The notes beneath the pieces were generated by a model. The model was not told the DNA's origin, searched no databases, and saw only the letters and a list, made by a program, of their open reading frames with translations. This document shows positions 45,501-49,509 of a stretch of DNA of 64,000 bases, piece by piece. The stretch covers positions 19,238,001 through 19,302,000 of the forward strand of contig NC_083681.1 of the NCBI RefSeq assembly GCF_033118175.1. Direction: 5' to 3'. Each line of letters begins with the position of its first letter. The first letter of the stretch is position 1. Made by a program: the position numbers and the translations under genes. Origin of the DNA: Dama dama. Its lineage: Eukaryota > Chordata > Mammalia > Artiodactyla > Cervidae.

Positions 45501-46580
45501 GATAGGGGGACTCATGTATACCTGTGGTTGATTCATGTTGATGTATGGCAGAAACCATCATAATATTGTAATTATCCTCCAATTAAAATAAATAAAATTT
45601 TTTAAAAAGAGTATAGTCTGAACTTAGAGTAAAGAATAGCTTTATAGTGTAGAAATATAATAAAATAGATTAAATAATACTAAAAAATGTAAGAGATCAG
45701 AATGTCTGGTTTATCACTGATACAACTGTTAGAGAATATGGCTTAGGAGTAAGGTCCAAATAGATTTGCTTCTGCTGTCCACCGTCCACAACCTAATCTA
45801 TCCCTTGGTCCAGCCCACTTGGAGAATTGGGGCCCACAAGCAAATGTTCTTACCTAGGACCACACTCATCAAGAGATGAGAGAGAAGGAAAGAACGTGAC
45901 TAGTGCTTATGTCCTTTTAATTGATTAGTTTCAATCAGGAACCATGGGTCAGACAATGTCAGCCCCCAGTTGGGAGGAAGAATGGATTCAGATGGGAGGA
46001 GAAGCCCAGAGCATCATGTTAGTGCAGTTTTCTCCACAAGGAAGCATGAAGCACATGTGATAAGTTTGCCTCTCCATCCCAGTCAACTGCCGTGTGATTG
46101 GTCTCTATTATAATACTGGTCAAAGTGCGCATTGTTCTTCTAATGCATATGTTCTCTACCTAGGTCCTCCTCTACGATCCTCTCTTTGACTGGACCATGA
46201 ATCCTTTAAAAGCTTTATATTTACAACAGAGGCCAGACGATGAAAGTGAGCTCCACTCCACTCCAAATGCAGATGACCAGGAATGCAAACGAAATCTCAG
46301 GTGAGCAGGATCTGTTGACAGTTCTTCTGATTCTCCTATTCCCAAGACCCTTTAAACTGTTCCACCTCATTAAAACTTTTGTGTTTTTGTCATTAGTGAT
46401 ATTGACCAGAGTTTCAATAAAGTAGCTGAACGTGTCTTGATGAGACTGCAAGAGAAACTGAAAGGAGTAGAGGAGGGAACCGTGCTCAGCGTTGGTGGAC
46501 AGGTGAATTTGCTCATACAGCAGGCCATGGACCCGAAAAATCTCAGCCGACTTTTCCCAGGATGGAAAGCTTGGGTGTGA
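461..46580 (+). CDS. ATM: ATM serine/threonine kinase, C-terminal 20 coding exons (5' part lies outside the window)
   Basis: ATM is the nuclear PI3K-like kinase (PIKK) that MRN activates at DNA double-strand breaks; it phosphorylates SQ/TQ sites on p53, CHK2, H2AX and others. The joined exons read through without a stop and match human ATM from about codon 2116 to the terminal residues FPGWKAWV. In order they give the C-terminal FAT helical repeats (to about 2566), the kinase domain (about 2620-2960), the regulatory segment, and FATC (about 3024-3056). Seen directly: GDRHVQN catalytic loop and HIDLG metal motif in exon 59, and the lysine of RRQLVK closing exon 55. Exon coordinates: 461-565, 1858-1977, 4785-5019, 5486-5653, 7435-7548, 8093-8310, 8765-8972, 9914-10027, 10381-10539, 10998-11136, 12190-12272, 13596-13736, 14517-14633, 23115-23264, 26683-26848, 28192-28278, 37978-38092, 38834-38897, 46164-46300, 46397-46580. 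Exon and residue numbers follow human ATM from memory. All splice sites are GT-AG except the GC donor after 8972. No disrupting change was seen. Confidence 0.98.
968..1043. repeat. TA/CA/TG microsatellite
   Basis: Mixed (ta), (ca) and (tg) tract in intron 44. It produces a spurious short ORF with a YIYIYIYIY run. Confidence 0.9.
1515..1725 (+). mobile_element. MIR SINE remnant
   Basis: taagtgcttatcatgtgg and tgtgcccaaagttatacagt followed by aaaactgggatttagatctc, the MIR core order. Confidence 0.6.
1858..1977 (+). CDS. ATM: ATM exon 45 (FAT domain)
   Basis: 120 bp between ctactag and gtatgt. It begins by completing the Arg codon of exon 44 and reads VKEVEELCKGSLESVYSLYP through ELFS. The border tag|agtt was chosen over the next AG because it keeps the frame and the 120-bp length. 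Confidence 0.96.
1978..2589 (+). other. ATM intron 45, proximal part
   Basis: AT-rich, nothing recognised. The rest of this intron holds the listed DNA transposons, SINEs and an L1 tail; 3640-4244 has no clear feature. Confidence 0.6.
2590..3040 (+). mobile_element. Ancient DNA-transposon-like repeat remnant
   Basis: Diverged sequence with phrases recurring in old mammalian repeats (tcattcaggggttcacg, tctccattaagccaggcat). The family is uncertain and the borders are approximate. Confidence 0.4.
3050..3261 (-). mobile_element. BovA2/Bov-tA-type SINE
   Basis: Complete tRNA-derived bovid SINE in reverse orientation, ending ttctttaccatctgagccac. Flanked by aaatattaata at 3039-3049 and 3262-3272 as target-site duplication. 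Confidence 0.9.
3333..3629 (+). mobile_element. hAT-type non-autonomous DNA transposon (about 297 bp)
   Basis: Terminal inverted repeats caggggttcc and ggacctctg, with an 8-bp target-site duplication gtgtaaag (3325-3332) and gtataaag (3630-3637), one mismatch. The TIR and TSD size fit hAT-Charlie MITEs. I do not name the subfamily. It lies in ATM intron 45. Confidence 0.85.
4245..4330 (+). mobile_element. L1 3'-end fragment
   Basis: tatacctgaaactactataa followed by caattatacttcaattttaaa, the usual end of ruminant L1 copies. Confidence 0.6.
4422..4627 (+). mobile_element. BovA2/Bov-tA-type SINE with a 23-bp target-site duplication
   Basis: Begins gacttccctggtggctcag and ends gagtgacttcacttcac. 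Perfect 23-bp flanks at 4399-4421 and 4628-4650 (taaactttgatccttatttt and three more bases) point to a recent insertion, 157 bp upstream of exon 46. Confidence 0.95.
4785..5019 (+). CDS. ATM: ATM exon 46 (FAT domain)
   Basis: 235 bp between tttcag and gtaatc. It encodes SVADRQPSEVYMKWWKHSQL, then [20 protein letters not shown] and ARTFKNTQ. The start SVADRQ differs from the human SVTHRQ I recall; the rest is strongly conserved FAT helices. Confidence 0.97.
5486..5653 (+). CDS. ATM: ATM exon 47 (FAT domain)
   Basis: 168 bp between atttcag and gttcac. It encodes LPERAIFQIKQYNSASSGVS through KQMIKKLDASCTE. The end is fixed by the frame into exon 48 and by the conserved length. The donor GAG|gttcac is the weakest in the set, lacking the usual +3 to +5 bases. 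Confidence 0.93.
5654..6407 (+). other. ATM intron 47, proximal part
   Basis: AT-rich and unremarkable up to the BovB insertion at 6420. Confidence 0.6.
6420..7078 (+). mobile_element. BovB (RTE) LINE, 5'-truncated
   Basis: Translates to the C-terminal part of the BovB reverse transcriptase protein (GGSKITADGDCSYEIKRCLL, then FELWCWRRLLRVPWTARRSN) and ends ctgaactgaact. Target-site duplication atggcccctgaa (6408-6419) and atggaccctgaa (7079-7090). Confidence 0.93.
7085..7245 (+). mobile_element. MIR SINE remnant
   Basis: aaggataataattgttcttac, ttgtgaggattaaatgaatt and actcaataaatgtgag match the MIR 3' half. Confidence 0.65.
7435..7548 (+). CDS. ATM: ATM exon 48 (FAT domain)
   Basis: 114 bp, both borders on codon boundaries, between ctttacag and gtaaga. 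It encodes NDPNLKLIYTECLRVCGTWL through VIMQTYLEK. Skipping it would keep the frame, since 114 is divisible by 3. Confidence 0.97.
7612..7765 (-). mobile_element. BovA-type SINE, truncated
   Basis: gctcagtggtgtccaagtct through ggggatcttcccaacccagt; the tRNA-related end is missing. Confidence 0.85.
8093..8310 (+). CDS. ATM: ATM exon 49 (FAT domain)
   Basis: 218 bp between tttcttgaag and gtaact. It encodes AVQVAGNYDGESNDGLRNGK, then [20 protein letters not shown] and ends REHKIQTN plus two bases of Arg. The sequence is very close to human ATM. Confidence 0.98.
8311..8764 (+). other. ATM intron 49
   Basis: No recognisable element. Confidence 0.6.
8765..8972 (+). CDS. ATM: ATM exon 50 (FAT domain), followed by a GC donor
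   Basis: 208 bp. The acceptor is ccaatgtaag|G; the exon closes at ATG ATG AAG with donor gcaagt. It encodes YTVKVQRELELDECALRALK, then [20 protein letters not shown] and SGVSEVNGMMK. No GT lies at the frame-consistent border, so the intron is of the GC-AG class. LDECAL replaces the human LDELAL I recall. Confidence 0.96.
8973..9913 (+). other. ATM intron 50, GC-AG type
   Basis: Starts gcaagttttc and ends atggcag. The interior is AT-rich without a recognised repeat. AAG|gcaagt is the strong consensus used by GC-AG introns spliced by the major spliceosome. Confidence 0.9.
9914..10027 (+). CDS. ATM: ATM exon 51 (FAT domain)
   Basis: 114 bp between atggcag and gtaagt, in codon phase 0 on both sides. 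It encodes RDGMKIPSYKFLPLMYQLAA through GFHEVLNN. Confidence 0.97.
10381..10539 (+). CDS. ATM: ATM exon 52 (end of FAT domain)
   Basis: 159 bp between ttctgacag and gtattt. It encodes [20 protein letters not shown], then ANANKDEFLTKPEAARRSRI and SSQLDE. The FAT domain ends about here and the linker to the kinase N-lobe begins. Confidence 0.97.
10998..11136 (+). CDS. ATM: ATM exon 53 (FAT-kinase linker)
   Basis: 139 bp between attaatag and gtatgc. It encodes DRTEAANKIIRTIRSRRPQM, then VRSVEALCDAYIILANLDVT and QWRTQR. It ends one base into a Lys codon completed by exon 54. Confidence 0.96.
11194..11402 (-). mobile_element. BovA2/Bov-tA-type SINE
   Basis: aggtgctaagtcatgtctgac through ttctttaccattgagccacc. 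It begins about 60 bp after exon 53. Confidence 0.9.
11403..12189 (+). other. ATM intron 53, distal part
   Basis: No gene or confident repeat; a faint old element may lie at about 11930-12060. Confidence 0.5.
12190..12272 (+). CDS. ATM: ATM exon 54 (start of kinase N-lobe)
   Basis: 83 bp between aaatacag and gtaatt. It encodes GINIPADQPIIKLKNLEDVV then VPTMEIK, the lead-in to the kinase N-lobe. Confidence 0.96.
12812..13016 (-). mobile_element. BovA2/Bov-tA-type SINE
   Basis: tggtcactaagtcatgtcca through accaagccaccagggaagcc; flanks share ataataaa. Confidence 0.9.
13017..13595 (+). other. ATM intron 54, distal part
   Basis: AT-rich, nothing recognised after the SINE. Confidence 0.5.
13596..13736 (+). 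CDS. ATM: ATM exon 55 (kinase N-lobe, ATP-site lysine)
   Basis: 141 bp between tttattag and gtgaga. It encodes VDPTGEYGNLVTIKSFKAEF, then LAGGLNLPKIIDCLGSDGKE and RRQLVK. The final Lys corresponds to human Lys2717, the ATP-binding lysine (family knowledge). It is the last codon, so the splice lies directly behind this residue. Confidence 0.97.
13737..14516 (+). other. ATM intron 55
   Basis: No recognisable element; short ORFs at 14087-14397 look random. Confidence 0.55.
14517..14633 (+). CDS. ATM: ATM exon 56 (kinase N-lobe)
   Basis: 117 bp, phase 0 on both sides, between ttctgaag and gtaact. It encodes [20 protein letters not shown] then LLQRNTETRKRKLTICTYK. The DDLRQD helix motif is shared by PIKKs and packs near the ATP site. 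The next intron is 8.5 kb. Confidence 0.98.
14690..14885 (+). mobile_element. MER20-like hAT-Charlie element
   Basis: ggggtcagcaaatattttcc, gactttgtgggccacatagg and gtttgggactgggtttggtc match the ends and middle of the MER20-type element as recalled. It is old, diverged, and lies just downstream of exon 56. Confidence 0.65.
15301..15424 (-). mobile_element. BovA-type SINE, 3' half
   Basis: gctgccgctgctgctgctaag through gccatttccttctcc. Flanked on both sides by agaatatatgact, a clean target-site duplication. Confidence 0.9.
15430..16310 (+). other. Intron 56 stretch without a confident feature
   Basis: About 15480-15960 has degraded L1-like antisense wording (gtacataaatatcacatat, ccaattgcatttcctccagc). 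The rest is unassigned. Confidence 0.4.
16320..16597 (+). mobile_element. BovA-type SINE dimer
   Basis: Two tandem SINE bodies (gcaacccactccagtactct, then gcaacccactccagtgttct), ending in a cag repeat and flanked by gctgcttagg on both sides. Confidence 0.88.
16620..17420 (+). other. Intron 56 stretch, nothing recognised
   Basis: AT-rich, no stable ORF, no clear repeat. Confidence 0.45.
17425..17615 (-). mobile_element. Old hAT-Charlie MER-type element
   Basis: cagtgctactcaaatttagc at one end and tttaggaaccacactttgag at the other, with typical internal text (aagggtctgttaaaacacag). Subfamily uncertain (MER3/MER58-like). Confidence 0.55.
17646..17711 (+). repeat. 66-bp segment with an inverted copy at 24040-24105
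   Basis: Unique-looking intron 56 sequence starting tgtaggagaaagttgatg and ending ttttagagggcaga, just downstream of an old hAT-type element. Its reverse complement occurs at 24040-24105 with two mismatches. Confidence 0.9.
17826..18034 (-). mobile_element. BovA2/Bov-tA-type SINE
   Basis: cccaatcacttcagttttgtc through gccaccaaggaagccc. Confidence 0.88.
18255..18500 (+). mobile_element. CHR-type tRNA SINE
   Basis: gcacaggtttaagctctctc, gatcccatgtgctgcagct and aagacctggcacagctaag with an A-rich tail match the CHR SINE pattern; diverged. Confidence 0.6.
18785..18996 (+). mobile_element. BovA2/Bov-tA-type SINE
   Basis: gtggctcagtggtaaggaat through gagtcagacacgacttagtg. Confidence 0.9.
18997..19669 (+). 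other. Intron 56 stretch, nothing recognised
   Basis: No gene; unassigned sequence between a SINE and an old L2-like remnant. Confidence 0.45.
19670..19860 (+). mobile_element. Ancient L2-like remnant
   Basis: tgttcatttgttcagtaattg through ctaccaggtgctggggatat and gcttatagtctaccagggg. Typical of old LINE remnants; family not certain. Confidence 0.45.
19850..20945. other. GC-rich unassigned island in ATM intron 56
   Basis: About 1.1 kb clearly richer in G+C and CpG than the surrounding AT-rich intron. It contains G-runs near 20465-20475 and 20847-20866 (ggggaggggcgggggggcag). It has only short overlapping ORFs on both strands, no splice-framed exon and no repeat I recognise. It could be an old LTR, a retrocopy of a non-coding transcript, or a CpG-bearing regulatory element; the sequence does not decide. 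Confidence 0.6.
20945..21275 (+). mobile_element. L2 LINE 3' remnant
   Basis: cctctgcctgtaatactctt, ccaatgtcacctcttcggag and gtgccctagcatcatg follow the order of an L2 3' end. Confidence 0.65.
21380..22080 (+). mobile_element. Old L1M fragment
   Basis: Diverged ORF2-3' text: gccaatgagcctattaaatt, tgacccagctcttcaatttc, ctaattcatagcagcattgg. No open frame. Confidence 0.75.
22125..22343 (-). mobile_element. BovA2/Bov-tA-type SINE
   Basis: gctgaattgcttcagtcgtt through ctgagccaccagggaagccc, bordered on the right by a (ta/tg) microsatellite. Confidence 0.9.
22344..22385. repeat. TA/TG microsatellite
   Basis: tatatatatatatacacatatatgtg and onward. The same acatatatata also lies left of the adjacent SINE, so the SINE probably inserted into this tract. 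Confidence 0.8.
22386..23114 (+). other. Intron 56 distal part, nothing recognised
   Basis: No repeat or ORF of note before exon 57. Confidence 0.45.
23115..23264 (+). CDS. ATM: ATM exon 57 (kinase hinge and linker to C-lobe)
   Basis: 150 bp between taacttcag and gtgagt. It encodes [20 protein letters not shown], then GEFLVNNENGAHKRYRPKDF and SASHCQKKMM. SASHCQ differs from the human SAFQCQ I recall. GVLEW is typical of the PIKK hinge. Confidence 0.98.
23640..23825 (+). mobile_element. MIR SINE remnant
   Basis: cttatcccattttaagatga, then ggaacaaagatttaaacctt with tctgtccaactctaaaatct. Lies in intron 57. Confidence 0.6.
23965..24230 (+). mobile_element. CHR-type tRNA SINE, interrupted
   Basis: ggtggtccagtggttaagaac begins the tRNA-like head and gctaacccgccaaataaaca the tail. 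Its middle is replaced by the inverted 66-bp segment at 24040-24105. Confidence 0.8.
24040..24105 (-). repeat. Inverted 66-bp copy inserted inside a CHR SINE
   Basis: Reverse complement of 17646-17711 (64 of 66 identical). It replaces the middle of a CHR-type SINE: gatccctggtc precedes it and gctgatgggcagctaagcc follows, where CHR elements normally read agggaac and onward. Confidence 0.9.
24240..24880. other. Ancient repeat-like or unique intron stretch
   Basis: Resembles old mammalian interspersed text (aagaaatttgcactttatcc, then cttgagaagtatagtaatat). Family not identified; no gene. Confidence 0.35.
24885..24990 (-). mobile_element. L1 ORF2 fragment
   Basis: gatttgcatttctctgataa followed by catcttttcatgtgtttgtt is the reverse of the L1 ORF2 3' region also seen at 36795-36880. 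Confidence 0.8.
25160..25410 (+). mobile_element. Two tandem L1 3' ends
   Basis: The L1 3'-UTR end occurs twice: gattcatgtggatgtatggc at about 25217 and again at about 25324. Each copy starts with ggaggggacat and ends in an A-rich tail. Confidence 0.8.
25800..25895 (-). mobile_element. BovA-type SINE fragment
   Basis: gtgcttagtcactcagtcac through tatggaattttccaggca; truncated. Confidence 0.8.
25961..26597 (-). pseudogene. RPL17 retrocopy with intact 184-codon ORF, antisense in ATM intron 57
   Basis: On the minus strand an uninterrupted ORF runs from ATG at 26561 to TAA at 26007-26009. It encodes a complete ribosomal protein L17 (uL22) beginning MVCYSLDPENATKSCKSRGS and ending KKLKKQKLMARE. 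It has no introns, keeps 5' UTR sequence upstream of the ATG, has AATAAA motifs after the stop, and ends in a poly(A) tract read as poly(T) at about 25961-25975. Flanking 12-bp direct repeats (ctgtaccatttt at 25953 and 26598) are target-site duplications, so this is an L1-mediated processed copy. Compared with the human protein I recall there are about eight changes, including R to C at residue 3 and an R to W in APRMWRRTYR. The full frame suggests a young or possibly expressed copy. Functional status is unknown; processed pseudogene is the safe call. Confidence 0.93.
26683..26848 (+). CDS. ATM: ATM exon 58 (kinase C-lobe)
   Basis: 166 bp between gtattaaag and gtaatc. It encodes DVQKKSFEEKYEAFVEICQN, then FQPVFRYFCMEKFLDPAVWF and YTRSVATSSI. 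An antisense RPL17 retrocopy ends 86 bp upstream. Confidence 0.98.
27196..27282 (+). repeat. Left arm of a perfect 87-bp inverted repeat
   Basis: From tgcatacagcctttataa to gatatatatttaaat. It is the exact reverse complement of 27826-27912, with a 543-bp spacer, in ATM intron 58. I checked it base by base; identity ends at both borders. Confidence 0.95.
27826..27912 (-). repeat. Right arm of the 87-bp inverted repeat, fused to a SINE end
   Basis: Perfect reverse complement of 27196-27282. Its right border runs directly into gcattggcagg, followed by gattttttaccgctgagcc, the terminal part of a BovA-type SINE (to about 27957). The rest of that SINE is missing, and tgcat is shared at the junction. 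Confidence 0.95.
28192..28278 (+). CDS. ATM: ATM exon 59 (catalytic and activation segments)
   Basis: 87 bp between a T-rich tract ending ctag and gtaagt. It encodes [20 protein letters not shown] then SAELVHIDL and the first base of Gly. It holds the catalytic Asp and Asn of D-R-H-V-Q-N (human Asp2870, Asn2875) and the metal-binding Asp of D-L-G (human Asp2889). All are intact, so the kinase should be active. Confidence 0.98.
28360..29155. other. Intron 59 proximal part, old repeat-like text
   Basis: AT/AG-rich, no exon. Phrases such as gtttagacaagagatgattt recall an old mammalian interspersed repeat family that I cannot name. Confidence 0.3.
29215..29345 (+). mobile_element. CHR-type tRNA SINE
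   Basis: ccccagtggtccagtggtcag, then tcctggttggggaacaaaga and cccacaagctgcacagc. Confidence 0.8.
29765..29890 (-). mobile_element. CHR-type tRNA SINE
   Basis: tttggccacactgcatgac, then ctctgaccagagaccaaacc and cctaaccactgaactgccag; reverse orientation. Confidence 0.8.
30337..31185 (-). mobile_element. Young ruminant L1, 5'-truncated (849 bp)
   Basis: Minus-strand L1 with a poly(A) tail read as poly(T) from 30337. It translates to the end of ORF2 (FIKKLEIELPYDPAIPLLGI, then TWKQPRCPSADEWIRKLWYI). Target-site duplication ttagagttaatttct (30322-30336) and ttagagttaagttct (31186-31200), one mismatch. Confidence 0.93.
31455..32634 (+). mobile_element. BovB (RTE) LINE, 5'-truncated
   Basis: About 1.2 kb coding for broken BovB reverse transcriptase. 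Visible pieces include GIQIAGRNINNLRYPDDTTL (the YADD active-site motif reads YPDD), then FLGSKITADGDCSHEIKRCL. Frameshifts and stops break it. Ends with ctgaactgaactgaactga. Confidence 0.93.
33000..33590 (+). mobile_element. Old L1M 3' fragment hosting the 5S copy
   Basis: gtgacccagcagttccgctg, then actattcataataccgcaga and gggtgggttttctggaatgc match L1 3' text. The 5S rRNA piece interrupts it at 33189-33273. Confidence 0.7.
33189..33273 (+). pseudogene. 5S rRNA retropseudogene, 3'-truncated
   Basis: About 85 bp match the first two thirds of mammalian 5S rRNA, with accaccctgaa near the start and gctaagcaggcttgggcc followed by tggttagtacttg. It includes the internal promoter A-box region but lacks the 3' stem. 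It sits inside an old L1M fragment. The flanks agaatgaatgaat and aatggatgaatgaat look like an imperfect target-site duplication, so it is probably an L1-mobilised copy and not a functional 5S gene. Confidence 0.85.
33605..34230. other. Ancient interspersed repeat with an L1 tail inserted
   Basis: tccattgctgcattagaaac, then tgtggcctctctgtatagc and ctggcacagtgtcacttctgc are shared by an old mammalian repeat. At 33960-34042 a minus-strand L1 3' end (poly(T) then attgaaggataattacctta) is inserted. Confidence 0.5.
34480..35385 (+). mobile_element. Old L1M fragment
   Basis: taaagcagccatcatagaaa, atgaatagacatttcatcaa and aatagccccaaattggaagc in L1 order; no open frame. Confidence 0.7.
35386..35755 (+). 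mobile_element. BovB (RTE) LINE 3' fragment
   Basis: aaagaattgatgctttcaaac through gtgctgcagtccatggggtc, inserted at the end of an L1M fragment. Confidence 0.9.
35948..37697 (-). mobile_element. Young ruminant L1, 5'-truncated (1.75 kb), near ATM exon 60
   Basis: A minus-strand open frame of 327 codons (37272 to 36289) encodes the L1 ORF2 C-terminus, with CWRGCGEKGTLLHCWWECKL (the cysteine-rich region) and ending HVYGI. Poly(A) reads as poly(T) at 35948. Perfect 15-bp target-site duplication cactaccttattctt at 35933-35947 and 37698-37712. The 5' truncation removes endonuclease and reverse transcriptase, so it cannot move alone. Confidence 0.96.
37978..38092 (+). CDS. ATM: ATM exon 60 (kinase activation loop)
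   Basis: 115 bp between aatttag and gtaagc. It encodes [20 protein letters not shown] then RDIVDGMGITGVEGVFR. The PIKK activation loop continues here (VPFRLTRD). It follows a 9.7 kb intron whose last kilobases hold a young antisense L1. Confidence 0.98.
38093..38833 (+). other. ATM intron 60
   Basis: AT-rich, with a poly(T) run near 38358; nothing else recognised. Confidence 0.5.
38834..38897 (+). CDS. ATM: ATM exon 61 (kinase C-lobe)
   Basis: 64 bp, the smallest exon here, between tttgtag and gtaaag. It encodes CCEKTMEVMRNSKETLLTIV and a final Glu. SKETLL replaces the human SQETLL I recall. Confidence 0.97.
38898..40859 (+). other. ATM intron 61, proximal 2 kb
   Basis: Moderately GC-rich near 39200-39560, with no ORF or named repeat. 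It may hide an old LTR, but borders were not visible. Confidence 0.4.
40860..45607 (+). mobile_element. Ruminant L1 with large internal deletion
   Basis: Starts agaagatggcagaggaatag (L1 5' end), passes through a GC-rich 5' UTR (about 41300-42080) and ORF1-like text (about 42700-43400). At about 43417 it jumps to late ORF2 (PTLTTSIEHSFGSPSHSSQR, later RRCGEKGTLLHCWWECKLVP) and ends in an A-rich tail at 45607. Most of ORF2, including the reverse transcriptase core, is missing. Both frames carry stops. It fills most of ATM intron 61. Confidence 0.9.
45205..45244. repeat. TA/CA microsatellite inside L1
   Basis: tatatatatatatacacacac followed by acatatatatatat, in the 3' part of the L1. Confidence 0.85.
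46164..46300 (+). CDS. ATM: ATM exon 62 (C-lobe end and regulatory segment)
   Basis: 137 bp between tacctag and gtgagc. It encodes VLLYDPLFDWTMNPLKALYL, then QQRPDDESELHSTPNADDQE and CKRNL. It ends two bases into a Ser codon matching human Ser2996, a reported autophosphorylation site that the junction splits. Confidence 0.98.
46397..46580 (+). CDS. ATM: ATM exon 63, FATC domain and stop
   Basis: 184 coding bases including TGA at 46578-46580. It encodes DIDQSFNKVAERVLMRLQEK, then LKGVEEGTVLSVGGQVNLLI and ends LFPGWKAWV. The Lys of RLQEKLK corresponds to human Lys3016, acetylated by TIP60 during activation (family knowledge), and is present. The FATC tail is complete. Confidence 0.98.
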
Positions 46581-47139
46581 TATTAAGCATGTGACTGCCT
46601 TGGATTCAGCCTTTATAAATTGTATTTTGGCCTTCATTGTTAACCCACCCACATACTTTGAATAAGTATTAATATTGAACTAAGTGAATTACTGTTGTTT
46701 TTTAAAAAATGTTTAACACTTGCTTCAATTCCCTAAAGTCTCAAGCAACAGTTTTCTCACACTTTAGACATAACTGTCAATCATGCTGTAATTCTAGGCT
46801 AAATATTTGTTTTTTCTTCTCAAGTACATACTTGTATCACTTTCAGTAGAATCAGTGAATCAGTAAAATCACTCTCATAGTCAGAAGAAATAAATACACT
46901 GCTAACTTTGATGTAGCTTTTAATTAAAACTTGTTTCCCAGATATTATATATGAATGATAAAGTAGTTAATATTAGTCTATAAAAGGAGGGAAAAACTTT
47001 AAAATTGTAAACATCTATATACTATGGTAAGTAAATATGTTGGATTTTCAATAGTAAGGTCACTCAGTGCTGCTCAATAATGAAGGTGTTATGATATGGA
47101 GAATAAATTTCACAGATACAGTATGGTTCCTTTTTTTTT

Positions 47140-47800
47140 TAGAAATGTTTATTAGACTTTCTTATTCTATTCTCTTTATCTTTTAAGCCCTCTGTGTTTC
47201 TCGTACTTTATCTTTCTATAATGCCTTCATATCTGTCTTCTAGTTCATGAATTCTCTTGTCGCTATATAATCTCCTTTCTAAATTATTCATTGGATTTCT
47301 CCTTTTAAAAGTTGCTATTCATTTCTAGGTATGTACCTTCAGATTTGCCTATTATTTGTTTCATGATGTCCAGTTTTTTGGTTTTGTTTTTTTAACTTTA
47401 GGTTCTGTTTGTATTTATTGGGTCTTTGGTGGACTTTTTATCCATGTATTCTGTGATTTTATAAGGTGAGCTTATTTTCAGTAGGACCTCGTGGGAATCT
47501 TGAGTGACCTGGGTTAAGAATAATTCCTTCCAGAAAAGTTTCAGGTCTGGTTATGTCATAGTTCCAGGGCTGTCCGTGACAGAGGACTACTCTTTAATTT
47601 CTTGGCTTCAGGGTTTCCTGACCTGATGAGAACCATGCAGTTACTGAGAGAAGACTAGCAGGCCAAAACAGACATTTTTCCTCATTGCCTCCCTGTGCTA
47701 GGGGGCTGGTGTGAACCTGTGGTCTCCCAGCTGTACTGTGGACACAAGGGGAGGTACATCTGTTATATGCCCACTGCCCTTTCAAAGTCCTCTCACAGAT
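47140..47800 (-). mobile_element. Old L1-like fragment in the ATM 3' UTR
   Basis: tcttctagttcatgaattctc, atttctaggtatgtacctt and gggtctttggtggactttt resemble reversed L1 5' sequence. Moderate certainty. Confidence 0.45.
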
Positions 47801-48854
47801 GTTACAGCTGAAATTCATAGATGAGCGAAATTGGCAAGTTTCCTCTGGTTTTTAGTTTCCTTCTGAAACTGAAAATTTTTGACCATAAGAATTTCCTCTT
47901 TTTTATAACTTCTGCTATGCATTTAAAAAGCACTTCTTGTATCTCAGCTAGCATTTCTGTGTGTTTTGTTGGAGGGGAGGGGTTTAGGTATCAAGTTTGA
48001 TATATGGTTAGAAACGGAACCTTTCTGTCCGCATACTGTCTTAGACAAACAAGTAAAACTACTGACATGTCTGTTGGTGAATATAGTCCTTCATCCTTAG
48101 GAAACTGTGTCTGCAGAGATTAAGAAATGGGTGGTTGAACTTTCTTTTTATGTGTAGCTTAGGTGGTTATGTAAGCAGTTTTTTCTAATGACAGGTTGGT
48201 ATTTGTTTCTGTTGCCAGTGTCAGGTTCTCACTCATCTGATCTCTCCACCTTCTCTTCTCTCCAAAAGCAATCTCCAGAACTTTATGTACTATAAATTTC
48301 TTAGTTTGGTTTCTGGAAAAATGTTTTTAAATTTTCTATTTTACATTTCAAATTATAAGCTTATTGTGATATATATTTTTTCTTATAAATCTCCTAAATG
48401 AATATTTAATACATATTGGTAGTTTTATTACCATAGTGAATCAAGGGAATACAGTAAACTTAGAATGTCTTTAAGAAAGCCTTGAAAAGTAAAAAGATTT
48501 TTAAAAATTAGAAAAAAAAAACCACCTTGAAATATTGATGGGTGGAATAAGAAATGATCAGCTAGATGATAGTATAAGTAAGTGAATTCATCACTGATTC
48601 TTACTAATTGATGTATCCAGATAGTTTTGAGTAACATTATTAATCTACTCTTCAACCTTGAATGATATGCTGTAAAACTCCTGTCTTAATGAGGCTATGA
48701 AAAGCTTGCCAGATAACAACCAGAGGGAATAGCTAATTCACAGGTGATGGAATTAAGATTCTAAAGATTATCACATCTGGAACACTATTTGGAAATGAAT
48801 AAGATAGAAATTTACTGGGAATAAATAAGGAGTGGTTAAATTTCTTAAATATTT

Positions 48855-48995
48855 ATGATAGAATATTTATTGTATGCTGAGTACCTGACATACCTTATAT
48901 GCAGCATCTTTGGCAAGATTAGTGATATTATCTCAGCTTACAGCTGGGGAAATAAAGTAGCTTGTCCAAGACCCAAATATCAGAAACTGAAGAAG
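48855..48995 (+). mobile_element. MIR SINE remnant in the ATM 3' UTR
   Basis: tatgctgagtacctgacat, then cagcttacagctggggaaat and tagcttgtccaagaccc. Confidence 0.55.
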
Positions 48996-49509
48996 GTACA
49001 AGTTTAATATGGACAGTCTTTAACGTGGAAATCTTTCAAGTGAAAAGAATTTAGGCTTCACCAGTCACTTGCTCATAAGGTCACTGGAAACCAAGGAGAG
49101 AAGCTACTAGGAAAGCAAATAAATGATAGACTTGACAGTTGTGTTCAGATTAAGGGAGATAATATCCCTTCCACTATTCTCTGTGTTGATCATACCACCA
49201 CAAAGTATCTTCCTTATTAGTAGGTAAAATAAATCCATGGTCATTATAGTATATACTTAAATATATACACTTAGAAATGGCTAAAAATTTAAATATGGCC
49301 TAAAGCAAATAAACACAAAGAGGAAAATTTTTTGGTCTTTTTAACGATTAAAGTAGGCTAGTCTTTAAATACCTAGAAGCTAGTATACTGGCTTGAAATA
49401 TGGACATATGTGCCACATTAAGTATTTTAATTGCATCTTGATGAAATTATATATTTTATATAGATTTATTTCAGTACTGTTGAATGTATATCTTTATTAT
49501 TCTGTTCTG

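Noticed and set aside
45046..45582. ORFs around 45 kb on both strands
   Set aside because: L1 ORF2 end and 3' UTR with a microsatellite.
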